This document shows, piece after piece, positions 56,612 through 64,000 of a stretch of DNA of 64,000 nt. The notes under the pieces were generated by a model that did not search any database, was not told the origin of the DNA, and saw nothing but the letters and a program-made list of their open reading frames with translations. The position numbers were made by a program, and so were the translations under genes. The stretch covers positions 434,001 through 498,000 of the forward strand of contig JAHHHN010000001.1 in assembly GCA_019359325.1 (NCBI GenBank), in the 5' to 3' direction. This DNA comes from Mojavia pulchra JT2-VF2 (lineage in GTDB: Bacteria; Cyanobacteriota; Cyanobacteriia; Cyanobacteriales; Nostocaceae). The stretch's first letter is position 1. Every line of letters begins with the position of its first letter.

Positions 56612-57064
56612 ATGGTAACTTTCTTTGAATTTGAAGCAGATTTTGTTGATTCTCTTCGCTGTATACCGATGCAGGTACGCTACAAACTAGATACCTGTGG
56701 TATCAAGCTAAAATTATCTGATTGGAATCAGATGTCTCAAGCTGATCGTCAGGCTTTAGTTGAATTACCTTGCACTACAGAAACAGAAATTCAATCTTAT
56801 CGGCAAGATCTCGAACAGTTAATTTTAAATCGCACTGGTGTACCAGCTACACATTTGCCTATTGAGCCTGAACCTGCATGGATTGACTCTACAAATATCC
56901 CAACTAGTGTTCAAGAGCAAGCTCAAGCAATAGATATCACCCTTACACCTCAACAGTGGGCATCTTTAACTCCTTTACAGCGTTTTGCCCTGATTAAACT
57001 CAGTCGTTCTGGGCATGAAAATAAAAACTTTCCCAAAGCAATAAGAGAGTTTAATCTGCTGTAA
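56612..57064 (+). CDS. narM: Nitrate reductase-associated protein NarM
   Basis: ATG at 56612 gives 150 residues (a TTG at 56594 is less likely). The protein matches the nitrate-reductase-associated family: FEFEADFVDSLRCIPMQVRYKLD, LKLSDWNQMSQADRQALVELPC, and the second repeat of the fold LTPQQWASLTPLQRFALIKLSRSGHEN. NarM is required for nitrate reductase activity in Synechococcus elongatus, probably in cofactor insertion or maturation of NarB. Its position two genes after narB supports this. Confidence 0.9.
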   Translation: MVTFFEFEADFVDSLRCIPMQVRYKLDTCGIKLKLSDWNQMSQADRQALVELPCTTETEIQSYRQDLEQLILNRTGVPATHLPIEPEPAWIDSTNIPTSVQEQAQAIDITLTPQQWASLTPLQRFALIKLSRSGHENKNFPKAIREFNLL

Positions 57065-57628
57065 ATGCAATATTTACACAAGTACTAACTGAAACCGAGG
57101 ATGCTTTCCTTGTCCCCCCTGGGCGAACGGTGTATTAAGCATTTACCAGTACTGAATGTTATTTTTTAGTTACAAAAAATACTATAAAATGGCTACAAAA
57201 AATTATAATTTTTTTGTATTTAGCTAAATATAGTAAATACTACTAAATATCTAATAAATGACCAACCATAGAATTTCTACTAGGATGTCAGTAATACCTA
57301 ATCTATATAATCGATAATTACTACACGTTTCAAACAAGCTTGAGGACAAAATTCCAGTAGTTATAATACTTGTTAACACTTGATAAGACAATTTTAAATT
57401 TTCATTGAGCAAATTTTGAATGCCTGAGCAGTGAGTAAAGCTATAGTGTATTTAGCAAAGCCACAGCTACAGCAGTCGTAATTAGTATATGAACAAGTTA
57501 CAAGTCAAAATCCTGTTAAATCAGATACTCTTTTTTCACAAGCTAAATGAGATTGCTGTAATGTGGCTTTGCTGAGGTTCTAATGCCAAAGTATTTTAAG
57601 AATTAGTTTAAACACGCACTCTAACTCG
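57065..57628. other. AT-rich intergenic stretch
   Basis: About 560 bases with no supported gene. Several near-palindromic AT-rich words occur and two GTA-N7-TAC near-matches, but no perfect NtcA site. The promoter of the FHA-PrsW gene should lie in the last 150 bases. Confidence 0.5.
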
Positions 57629-58996
57629 ATGACAGGCAAAAACGCAAGACATAATGCATTTCTGCGGCTAGTGTCTGGTAATGGAGCACCTTATAGGTCA
57701 GAATCCCGCTACTCGCTGCTCCCTAGTAAAGAGGTGGTAATTGGACGCGACCCCAGCTGTCAAGTTGTCTTGGATGCCATGATGTATCGGATGGTATCCC
57801 GTCGTCATGCTGTGATTCGTCCCCTCTCTTCATCTCCAGATGGCAAATTTAGCTGGCTAATTTGTGATTTGAATAGTGCTAATGGCACTTATTTAAATGG
57901 ACACCGCCTACAAGGTTGTCAAGAATTACATGCAGGCGATCGCATTTCTTTGGGTGCTGATGGACCGCAATTTGTGTTTGAACACGAATTTGTCTCCCCA
58001 GTTACGATCATGACCAGGCCAGCCACACCACTGCCATCAGCAGGTTACCCCCAAGGGCAATTAAAACCTGATTCGGTGAGCTTTACTCAACTGTTTCCCA
58101 TTATTTCTACTGGCAAAGATTTAACTCGTAAAGCTTACCTCGTACCGGGAATTCTGACAGTAGTATTCGTGGTGCTAATGTTTGCTACGGTAGGTCAGCC
58201 GCAAGCTAATCAAGTTATTGTAGCGAGCTACATAGCATTTGCTGCCTATTATTTTGTTTACCAACTGTGCGGTAAACCGAAGCCTTGGTGGGTACTCATG
58301 TCAGTAGCATTGGGTACGTCGTTTATTTTGCTCAGTCCCCTATTAGATTTATTTATCTTTGTGTTTCGTGGCATTCTGCCTGGTAACTTGCCTTCAAATC
58401 AGGATTCGATCACCTTTACAGAATTGCTGGTGCGAATGTTTTTTGGTGCTGGGTTGATGGAAGAATTACTAAAGGCTTTACCTGTATTGGCAGTGTTGTT
58501 AATTGCTATTAAATTGCCCTCACCTTGGCGAGAACGCATAGGCGTTTGGGAACCTCTAGATGGGATTCTCTTAGGAACAGCTTCTGCTGTGGGTTTTACC
58601 CTGTTAGAAACTCTCGGACAATATGTGCCAGTAATTACACAAAATGTTGCCCAACAGTCAGGAGTAGGGACTGGTCAATTGGTGGGATTGCAATTGCTCA
58701 TTCCGCGAATTTTAGGCTCTGTAGCAGGACACATGGCTTACAGCGGTTATTTGGGGTATTTTATCGGGTTGGCTGTCCTCAAGCCCCGCCTGAGTTGGCA
58801 AATTCTCCCCATTGGTTATATTAGCGCTGCTGCACTCCATGCTTTGTGGAACGCTACCGGATCTATCAATGCTTTACTGTTGGTGGTTGTTGGCGTGTTG
58901 TCGTATGCATTTTTGATGGCGGCAATTCTTAAGGCACGTGCTTTATCACCAACGCGATCGCAGAATTTCGCTACCCGCTTTCTCGGCCCTAAATAA
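57629..58996 (+). CDS. FHA domain fused to PrsW-type intramembrane protease
   Basis: A 455-residue fusion. Residues about 30-125 are an FHA domain, which binds phosphothreonine: VVIGRDPSCQVVLD (Arg40), MVSRRHAVI (Ser57, His60) and LNSANGTYLNG (Asn85, Asn90). Then about eight membrane segments carry the PrsW motif set: EELLK (Glu278, Glu279, Lys282), a second Glu at 327 in TLLETLG, His368 in AGHMAYSGYLGY and His404 in AALHALWNATG. PrsW proteases cleave membrane proteins, for example anti-sigma factors, so cleavage here is probably gated by phosphorylation. Substrate unknown. FHA-PrsW fusion is unusual and the neighbouring genes are also FHA and phosphatase genes. Confidence 0.88.
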   Translation: MTGKNARHNAFLRLVSGNGAPYRSESRYSLLPSKEVVIGRDPSCQVVLDAMMYRMVSRRHAVIRPLSSSPDGKFSWLICDLNSANGTYLNGHRLQGCQELHAGDRISLGADGPQFVFEHEFVSPVTIMTRPATPLPSAGYPQGQLKPDSVSFTQLFPIISTGKDLTRKAYLVPGILTVVFVVLMFATVGQPQANQVIVASYIAFAAYYFVYQLCGKPKPWWVLMSVALGTSFILLSPLLDLFIFVFRGILPGNLPSNQDSITFTELLVRMFFGAGLMEELLKALPVLAVLLIAIKLPSPWRERIGVWEPLDGILLGTASAVGFTLLETLGQYVPVITQNVAQQSGVGTGQLVGLQLLIPRILGSVAGHMAYSGYLGYFIGLAVLKPRLSWQILPIGYISAAALHALWNATGSINALLLVVVGVLSYAFLMAAILKARALSPTRSQNFATRFLGPK

Positions 58997-59280
58997 GCAG
59001 CTAATTAGCGATTACCAAATACGTAAAATTTTGAATTGTTAATTAATTGAAGTTAGTTCTCCACCAGGAACTAAGTGTCTAGAACTCCAACCATTTTTTA
59101 TGTCTTTGGGTAGATAGTGCTAGTTTGGCAATCCGCTTATAGTCTGAAGTATATTAGGGAAACTGTACTTAGAAAAAAACCAGCAAAAACGCATCAGACC
59201 CGCAAGACAAGCGCCGAGTGCGGGCAAAGTTAATAGTTACCTGAAATATAGCCCCATTCAGGAATAACAGACAACTGCAT

Positions 59281-59925
59281 TTAGGATTCTGGCTGAAAGC
59301 TATTTAGTCTGGTGAGGGCGTAGTAAGAAATTGCTAAACTAACCTTTGCTTGCTCGACTTCCGATAAAGATGTCCACTCGCGGTTACCCAAGTTACTCAT
59401 TACACATACCACATTTTGTGGTTCGCCACTACGCATAGCATAGGCATAAGGACGCGCTAAAACCAATAAATCTTCTGCGCCCCAAGTAGGCAGTACATCT
59501 TGAACACAGTGAACGAGTTGCTCACCAATTGATTGTTGGGAAGTAAAAATTTCAGCAGCTTTGTGAGCGATCGCATTTAGCCAGCCTTGGGGTACAGCTG
59601 AAGCAAAAGATGTTTGTAAGCTTTCTTGCAAAGCCATGACAATCTGGCTGATATTTGTCTTAGAGTCTGAAGCAGTAGATTTTTTTTCCCAAAGATTATC
59701 TAACTGGCTATAAAAAACTTGCGATCTTGCCGTAAGTTCTTGCTCAAGCACATCATCGATAAGAAACTGCTGTTCTAGTTGGCAAAAATAAGCTTCTGAT
59801 TTCTCATCAGCTGGATTCCAGGGGTAACTAGCATCCTCAGCTTCTAGTAAAGTTGCTAAAAAATCTAATTCTACTTGAGATGGTAAAGATGAGATAGTCT
59901 CTGAATTGTTGATTTGGTGAGTCAT
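59281..59925 (-). CDS. Uncharacterised protein downstream of CHAT-FHA gene
   Basis: A 214-residue acidic soluble protein with no recognised motif. It has helical N- and C-terminal parts (SQVELDFLATLLEAED; VEQAKVSLAISYYALTRL) and a middle containing AEDLLVLARPYAYAMRSG. It starts 150 bases after the CHAT-FHA gene on the same strand and is likely cotranscribed. Its function is presumably connected to that gene and the PP2C gene, but this is only position-based. Confidence 0.6.
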   Translation of the reverse strand: MTHQINNSETISSLPSQVELDFLATLLEAEDASYPWNPADEKSEAYFCQLEQQFLIDDVLEQELTARSQVFYSQLDNLWEKKSTASDSKTNISQIVMALQESLQTSFASAVPQGWLNAIAHKAAEIFTSQQSIGEQLVHCVQDVLPTWGAEDLLVLARPYAYAMRSGEPQNVVCVMSNLGNREWTSLSEVEQAKVSLAISYYALTRLNSFQPES

Positions 59926-60075
59926 TTGTCGCCTCCAGACTAATTATTTAGCAGTATTGACAGCTACAACTGTCAGAATCACATTTCCGCAAAAAAAAGT
60001 GAATTTTGCCTATGGTGAGAATAAATTTGTGAGGCTGTTGCTCATGACTGAAATTGCAATTATGCAATACCTAAG

Positions 60076-61665
60076 TTAAGAGCCTTCGATAATAAACTGC
60101 CATATCTCACCTCTAGAACTACCAAACTTTAATTGCATTCCTGATGTTAAAGGTACTTCCTCTCGGAGGATTTGTTGCCAACCATTAGAACTGAAAATCC
60201 AGGTTGTCCCGTAGGTAGATAAATCTTGTAAGTAATAAGTTCTTGCCGGAGCAGTGTCAGTGAAAGTATTCCGACATAAGATTTCAGCATGGCGTTTAGA
60301 AACAGAGGGTTCTGGGATGACAATATCATTGTCTTTTGTGCGACCAATCCGAGTCACTCCAGAACGTAATACCCAGGTTTTACCACCTGCTGATAGCGAT
60401 CGCAAAGAGGCTGTAGGAAATGAAGCTACCACACTCGGAATAGTAGTTTCTGGTAATTCTGTAATTCCTTCATCAAAACTTTTAATCAATTCGCCATTAA
60501 AATCTGGATGTAGGTAGAGGACAGGTAAAGTCCATGCTGGTTGATTGAACTTATATACTGTTAACAGTTCTTGCCTAGCTTCTGCCACAGCCTCATCAAT
60601 TGGCTTGCGCGATCGCAAAGCTTCCGTAAAGACTTGAATAAAACTGTGGCTTTCTTCGTCAGCAATCTCATCGCGCATTCCCAAAACCGCAGGTACGCCA
60701 TGACGAATCAGCACTTCTGCCAAACTGCTAGAGGGTATAGCTTGATTATTTATAGCAGCTGGTTGTGCGCCCCAGCAGGCATTGAAAACCGCCAGTTTTA
60801 CACCAGTACGAGTCAATACTTGGGCCAGTTCTATGCCATTGAGGGTCATGCTTGGGCGCAAAAACAGTAATCCTCCATCTGGATCTGGCAGACCGTGACC
60901 AGCGTAAAAGAAGACATTGTATGCTTTAGTTTCTAACTCCTGAATCAACTCTTGTGGGCTTGGTTGCAGAAGTGTATGTACCATGCAGGGTGCATATCCC
61001 TGAGAATTGCTACCTAAAGGCCCTGCATTGGCGAGAGTTTTTTCTAAGATTGCCGCTTCTTTTTCCAGTTGCAAATTTTCATCTTGTCCTAAAACCAGCA
61101 GAATATTTAAAGCTTGGTCTGTTCGCAAATAAGGCAATGATTCAACTTCACTGGTAGTGCGACTAAATAGTAAATCTTGAGATAGAGACATCGCCGATTG
61201 GCCAGGCTCACGTTGCATAATTTCCCAAGGTAGGGCGATGAGATCCGGGTCACGAATTTCCAGTCGAAAGCGCAGACGTGTATGCTGCCCCATAGCAATG
61301 CCACGACTTCGTTCTAAACTTCCGAGAATTTGCCCATTAAATAACCAACGCCATAAATGAATTCCCAAGTATTGCATTAAGCGGCTACTGTAGCCTCCTG
61401 GCTGACCCGAAGGCAATGAAACCAAGTTCACTGGTAATGGATTTGTTTGTAGAGGCGTTGAGCGAGAGTAAATACTTAAGGGGCTATGACCAGCAAACAT
61501 CTGCTGCCATTCTTGCCAAACTTGAGAGAGTTCCACAGGCCATATACAATCATGCAAAACATAACCACTGGGATAGGGAGCCTTAACCACCCATATGGCG
61601 AAGTTATCAGAGCTAGTATTAATCAAACGGGCGATCGCCAGGTTCAGGCATGGCAATGGATTCAT
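60076..61665 (-). CDS. CHAT caspase-like protease domain with C-terminal FHA domain
   Basis: This 529-residue protein combines a CHAT-type caspase-fold domain (about 185-400) with a C-terminal FHA domain (about 425-525). The catalytic pair is His257 in FFYAGHGLPD and Cys297 in LAVFNACWGAQ, the usual CHAT dyad. The FHA part reads RIGRTKDNDIVIPEPSVSKRHAEI, with Arg, Ser and His in place. The N-terminal about 180 residues (WLFNGQILGSLERSRGIAMG, PDLIALPWEIMQ) resemble the region that precedes CHAT in cyanobacterial signalling proteins. A protease switched by phosphothreonine binding is a reasonable guess, with the adjacent PP2C as eraser. Activity is not proven. Confidence 0.88.
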   Translation of the reverse strand: MNPLPCLNLAIARLINTSSDNFAIWVVKAPYPSGYVLHDCIWPVELSQVWQEWQQMFAGHSPLSIYSRSTPLQTNPLPVNLVSLPSGQPGGYSSRLMQYLGIHLWRWLFNGQILGSLERSRGIAMGQHTRLRFRLEIRDPDLIALPWEIMQREPGQSAMSLSQDLLFSRTTSEVESLPYLRTDQALNILLVLGQDENLQLEKEAAILEKTLANAGPLGSNSQGYAPCMVHTLLQPSPQELIQELETKAYNVFFYAGHGLPDPDGGLLFLRPSMTLNGIELAQVLTRTGVKLAVFNACWGAQPAAINNQAIPSSSLAEVLIRHGVPAVLGMRDEIADEESHSFIQVFTEALRSRKPIDEAVAEARQELLTVYKFNQPAWTLPVLYLHPDFNGELIKSFDEGITELPETTIPSVVASFPTASLRSLSAGGKTWVLRSGVTRIGRTKDNDIVIPEPSVSKRHAEILCRNTFTDTAPARTYYLQDLSTYGTTWIFSSNGWQQILREEVPLTSGMQLKFGSSRGEIWQFIIEGS

Positions 61666-61789
61666 TAAATCAAAAGGTATTAAATAACAAATAATTTCAA
61701 ATAAAAATTTTCCAATGTAAAAATATCTACATTGTATTGTAAGTTTTTTTCGCTGGTTATTACCTGTATTATTTCAGGTTTTTACCAAT

Positions 61790-64000
61790 TTATGGAGTAT
61801 TCGATTTGGTTGGACTAGTATCACTTTGTGGATTTGGTACAGGTGTCTGGTTATCTAGCGATGGCGAGACATCATCACATGCACTCGGCTGTTTTGCTGA
61901 TAAAACATTGACCTTATATTTTTTTAGTTGAGATTGGGAGAATTGAATTGGTGCTAATTTCTCTACTTGTTGCGAAGAGTTAGAATTATCTGGTTTATTC
62001 ACTGATGACTGAGCTGGTGTATCTTGGGGGCACAAGCGCAGTTGCACGAAAAAATCTCTAGAACCCGCTTTAGGATTTGGTTTTTTATCGATAACTTGTA
62101 AAAGGCTACCAGAGGGTAATAATTCTTGGTTATTTAGGCGGATTGGGGCCTGGGTTTGAATTACCCACCCAGAATCAAGGTTGTCAATAGTTCGCGGTGC
62201 AGTTGCTTCTGTGGTAGTTGGCTGCGGAGTTGCGGTTGGGCTAGTCACAACTGGAGTTTCACCGGATGGCGATCGCATCTGCATTACTAAGTATCCCAAA
62301 TAACCGGCTGCTAAAACTAATATTAACGGAACTATAAAATTTAGTGGTAGTTGGGCAGTTTTGGCAGGCTTAGTTTCTGGGATTACTTGTGTTTTCTGAT
62401 TGGGGTTACCTAGGAGTGTTCCTTGTACTGTTCTGGACGGAGCATTAGTAGCTTTACCCAGGAAACTGTCTGGTATGACCGCTGCCAGGCTTGAGTTTGG
62501 TTCAGAGTATCGAACTTGACAATGTACTAAGGCAATAGTGACATTATCATGTCCATTTTTAGTGTTAGCAATTTCTACTAATTTTTCAGTAGCATGTGCT
62601 ACATCGGTTTCCCCTGTCAAAATCGGTAAGACTTCTGTTTCCCAATAGTCCTCAACGCGGTCAAAGTCGCTCAAACCATCGGATGTAAGTAGGAAAACAG
62701 CATCTTCATCCAGAATAAACCTCTGGGCAGTGGGATGTAATGAAGTACTGGGACTCATTCCTAAAGCCTGGACGAGAGAGCCAGATCCACCTTGTAATAT
62801 TGCTTCACGGTAGACAGCATAGCCTAACCGTACCTCACGCGAAGCTACATCATCATCAAGGGTAACTTGATAACAACCGTGGCGCGTAATCCAGTAGGCA
62901 CGGCTATCACCGACGTGGGTAATGTACATTTCATGGGCAATTGGTAATGCCATTACCAAGGTGGTGCCCATGCGTTGACGTCCCTGCCGATTTTCGCCGT
63001 CATTGCGTTGGCTAATTTTGTCATTTACAACTGCCACTGCTGATTCTAAGTCATTTAGCAGCAGTGAAGGGTCTATGTGGTCATACGGAACTTTTGTGAG
63101 TTCATGTACCTGATGCTGAATCGTTTCAATTGCTAAATTTGATGCTACATTGCCTCCCTCGTGCCCACCGATGCCGTCACAGACAATGGCTAGGGCGGTC
63201 GCCTGTGGAGGTTTACTTACTAAGGTACCACTGGGAGGGTAACAGGCATCTTCATTACGTTGGCGACTGGGGCCAGTGTCAGTTTTAGTGAAAATTTTGA
63301 TAGTAGACTTTTGCGATCGCCCTAATTGAGCTAGTCCTTGATCTAAGACTGTAATTAATTGATCAGGTGAATTGATCTGTTGCTGAATTAAAGCATTACT
63401 AATTTTGTTGATAAGTTCAGCTATAGCTGGTTTTGCCTCTCTGTGCAATTGCTGCCAAAATTCTCCTAATTGAGGTAAGCCTGGTGTTGTTGAGGAGTCA
63501 ACACGCAATTCTAACAAGCGTACTAACGACCCTTCTACCCTTAACAAATATGGGTCTAGTAAGCTAGAGGCCACACCTTCACTTGCAAATGGATGCCAAA
63601 GATGAGCTAACTGCCATAGCCAATTGAGTTGGCGCATTGATGTAGCGTCACGCCAAGCACTGATTAACTCGCTACACAGTTGCACTTGTAGCGCTGTACC
63701 ATCGGTCAGTATTGGGGGTTTTTCTAAAAGTAATATGTCTTTACGAGAACGACCATCGGTTACAGGTATTACTCCATATACCTGCGGTACGTGTAATCTG
63801 TAAGGAATAAGTCTTAGATAAGCTCTAATTGCCGACGAATTATCTAATTCAGGTGTTTGCGGAACTAACCCAGGCTTAGTATCTAAAACAACAGATTTAT
63901 TGATCACTAAATAGCGCTCGTCCAAGATTTCTCCGGGAGTGGCAACACTCAGGCCATCTCCCTCAGCCCAGAGGTAATGCTTGGGTAGAGGTGTGGAGCA
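61790..64000 (-). CDS. PP2C-type serine/threonine phosphatase, 5' end outside window
   Basis: The frame is open to the window edge, so the N-terminus is cut. The first visible residues (CSTPLPKHYLWAEG) look like the end of a zinc-finger-type start. The TTG at 63925 is therefore not the real start. The PP2C domain has all metal and catalytic motifs: RNEDA, CDGIGGHEGGNVA, GTTLVMA, HVGDSRAYWI, LLTSDGLSDF and NGHDNVTIALV. It then has a Pro/Thr-rich linker, a membrane segment (NFIVPLILVLAAGYLGYLVM) and an extracytoplasmic tail. It probably removes phosphates from targets in this signalling neighbourhood. Cognate kinase not in window. Confidence 0.88.
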   Translation of the reverse strand, partial: CSTPLPKHYLWAEGDGLSVATPGEILDERYLVINKSVVLDTKPGLVPQTPELDNSSAIRAYLRLIPYRLHVPQVYGVIPVTDGRSRKDILLLEKPPILTDGTALQVQLCSELISAWRDATSMRQLNWLWQLAHLWHPFASEGVASSLLDPYLLRVEGSLVRLLELRVDSSTTPGLPQLGEFWQQLHREAKPAIAELINKISNALIQQQINSPDQLITVLDQGLAQLGRSQKSTIKIFTKTDTGPSRQRNEDACYPPSGTLVSKPPQATALAIVCDGIGGHEGGNVASNLAIETIQHQVHELTKVPYDHIDPSLLLNDLESAVAVVNDKISQRNDGENRQGRQRMGTTLVMALPIAHEMYITHVGDSRAYWITRHGCYQVTLDDDVASREVRLGYAVYREAILQGGSGSLVQALGMSPSTSLHPTAQRFILDEDAVFLLTSDGLSDFDRVEDYWETEVLPILTGETDVAHATEKLVEIANTKNGHDNVTIALVHCQVRYSEPNSSLAAVIPDSFLGKATNAPSRTVQGTLLGNPNQKTQVIPETKPAKTAQLPLNFIVPLILVLAAGYLGYLVMQMRSPSGETPVVTSPTATPQPTTTEATAPRTIDNLDSGWVIQTQAPIRLNNQELLPSGSLLQVIDKKPNPKAGSRDFFVQLRLCPQDTPAQSSVNKPDNSNSSQQVEKLAPIQFSQSQLKKYKVNVLSAKQPSACDDVSPSLDNQTPVPNPQSDTSPTKSNTP

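Noticed and set aside
61790-63925. TTG at 63925 as real start of the PP2C gene
   Set aside because: The frame stays open to the right edge with zinc-finger-like protein sequence before the TTG, so the gene begins outside the window.

Overview
The window comes from a filamentous, probably heterocyst-forming cyanobacterium of the Nostoc/Anabaena/Calothrix type. The evidence is direct: two psbA genes, pcyA, a PsbP-family protein, a devBCA-type exporter of the kind used in heterocyst envelope formation, a Mo-nitrogenase C-terminal-family protein, and an NtcA/NtcB-type nitrate regulon. The 8-mer GCGATCGC is very frequent, and short heptanucleotide tandem repeats, both typical of this group, lie in several intergenic regions. 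No rRNA, tRNA or CRISPR array was recognised.

Layout. 1-2.9 kb: PsbP-like, Maf and PcyA genes and a small inverted-repeat element. 3.2-7.5 kb: a long non-coding leader followed by devB-devC-devA. 7.6-15.1 kb: mixed genes (a membrane-anchored hypothetical, a HAD phosphatase, two Uma2 nucleases, a Mo-nitrogenase-family protein, a broken exported-protein gene, a creatininase-like amidohydrolase, malic enzyme). 15.3-20.8 kb: two psbA genes on the minus strand. One is a divergent D1 and one a standard D1, and they are separated by a decayed IS200/IS605 element and a zinc-finger/nuclease-like gene. 21-25.6 kb: an MBOAT acyltransferase next to a 1014-residue repeat-plus-SGNH protein, probably a cell-surface polysaccharide acylation pair. 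26-38.7 kb: ppc, several conserved cyanobacterial proteins, a NUDIX hydrolase, a TPR protein, an ECF-like ATPase, rsmG, ppa, panD and a metallo-beta-lactamase-fold protein that has lost its metal motif.

39.6-57.1 kb is a complete nitrate-assimilation island. The minus strand carries cnaT and ntcB, then nirB (HEAT repeats) and a Rieske protein. The plus strand carries nirA-nrtA-nrtB-nrtC-nrtD-nrtP-narB, then a PsiE-like gene and narM. Nitrate would enter by the ABC transporter NrtABCD or the MFS permease NrtP, be reduced to nitrite by NarB (with NarM) and to ammonium by NirA, both using reduced ferredoxin. GTA-N8-TAC sites in front of nirA and ntcB fit NtcA control. Having both transporter types in one cluster is the most striking feature of the island.

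57.6-64 kb is a phosphorylation-signalling neighbourhood: an FHA domain fused to a PrsW-type intramembrane protease, then on the minus strand a PP2C phosphatase (running off the right edge), a CHAT-FHA caspase-like protein and an unrecognised 214-residue protein. This is the best candidate for a poorly described system in the window.
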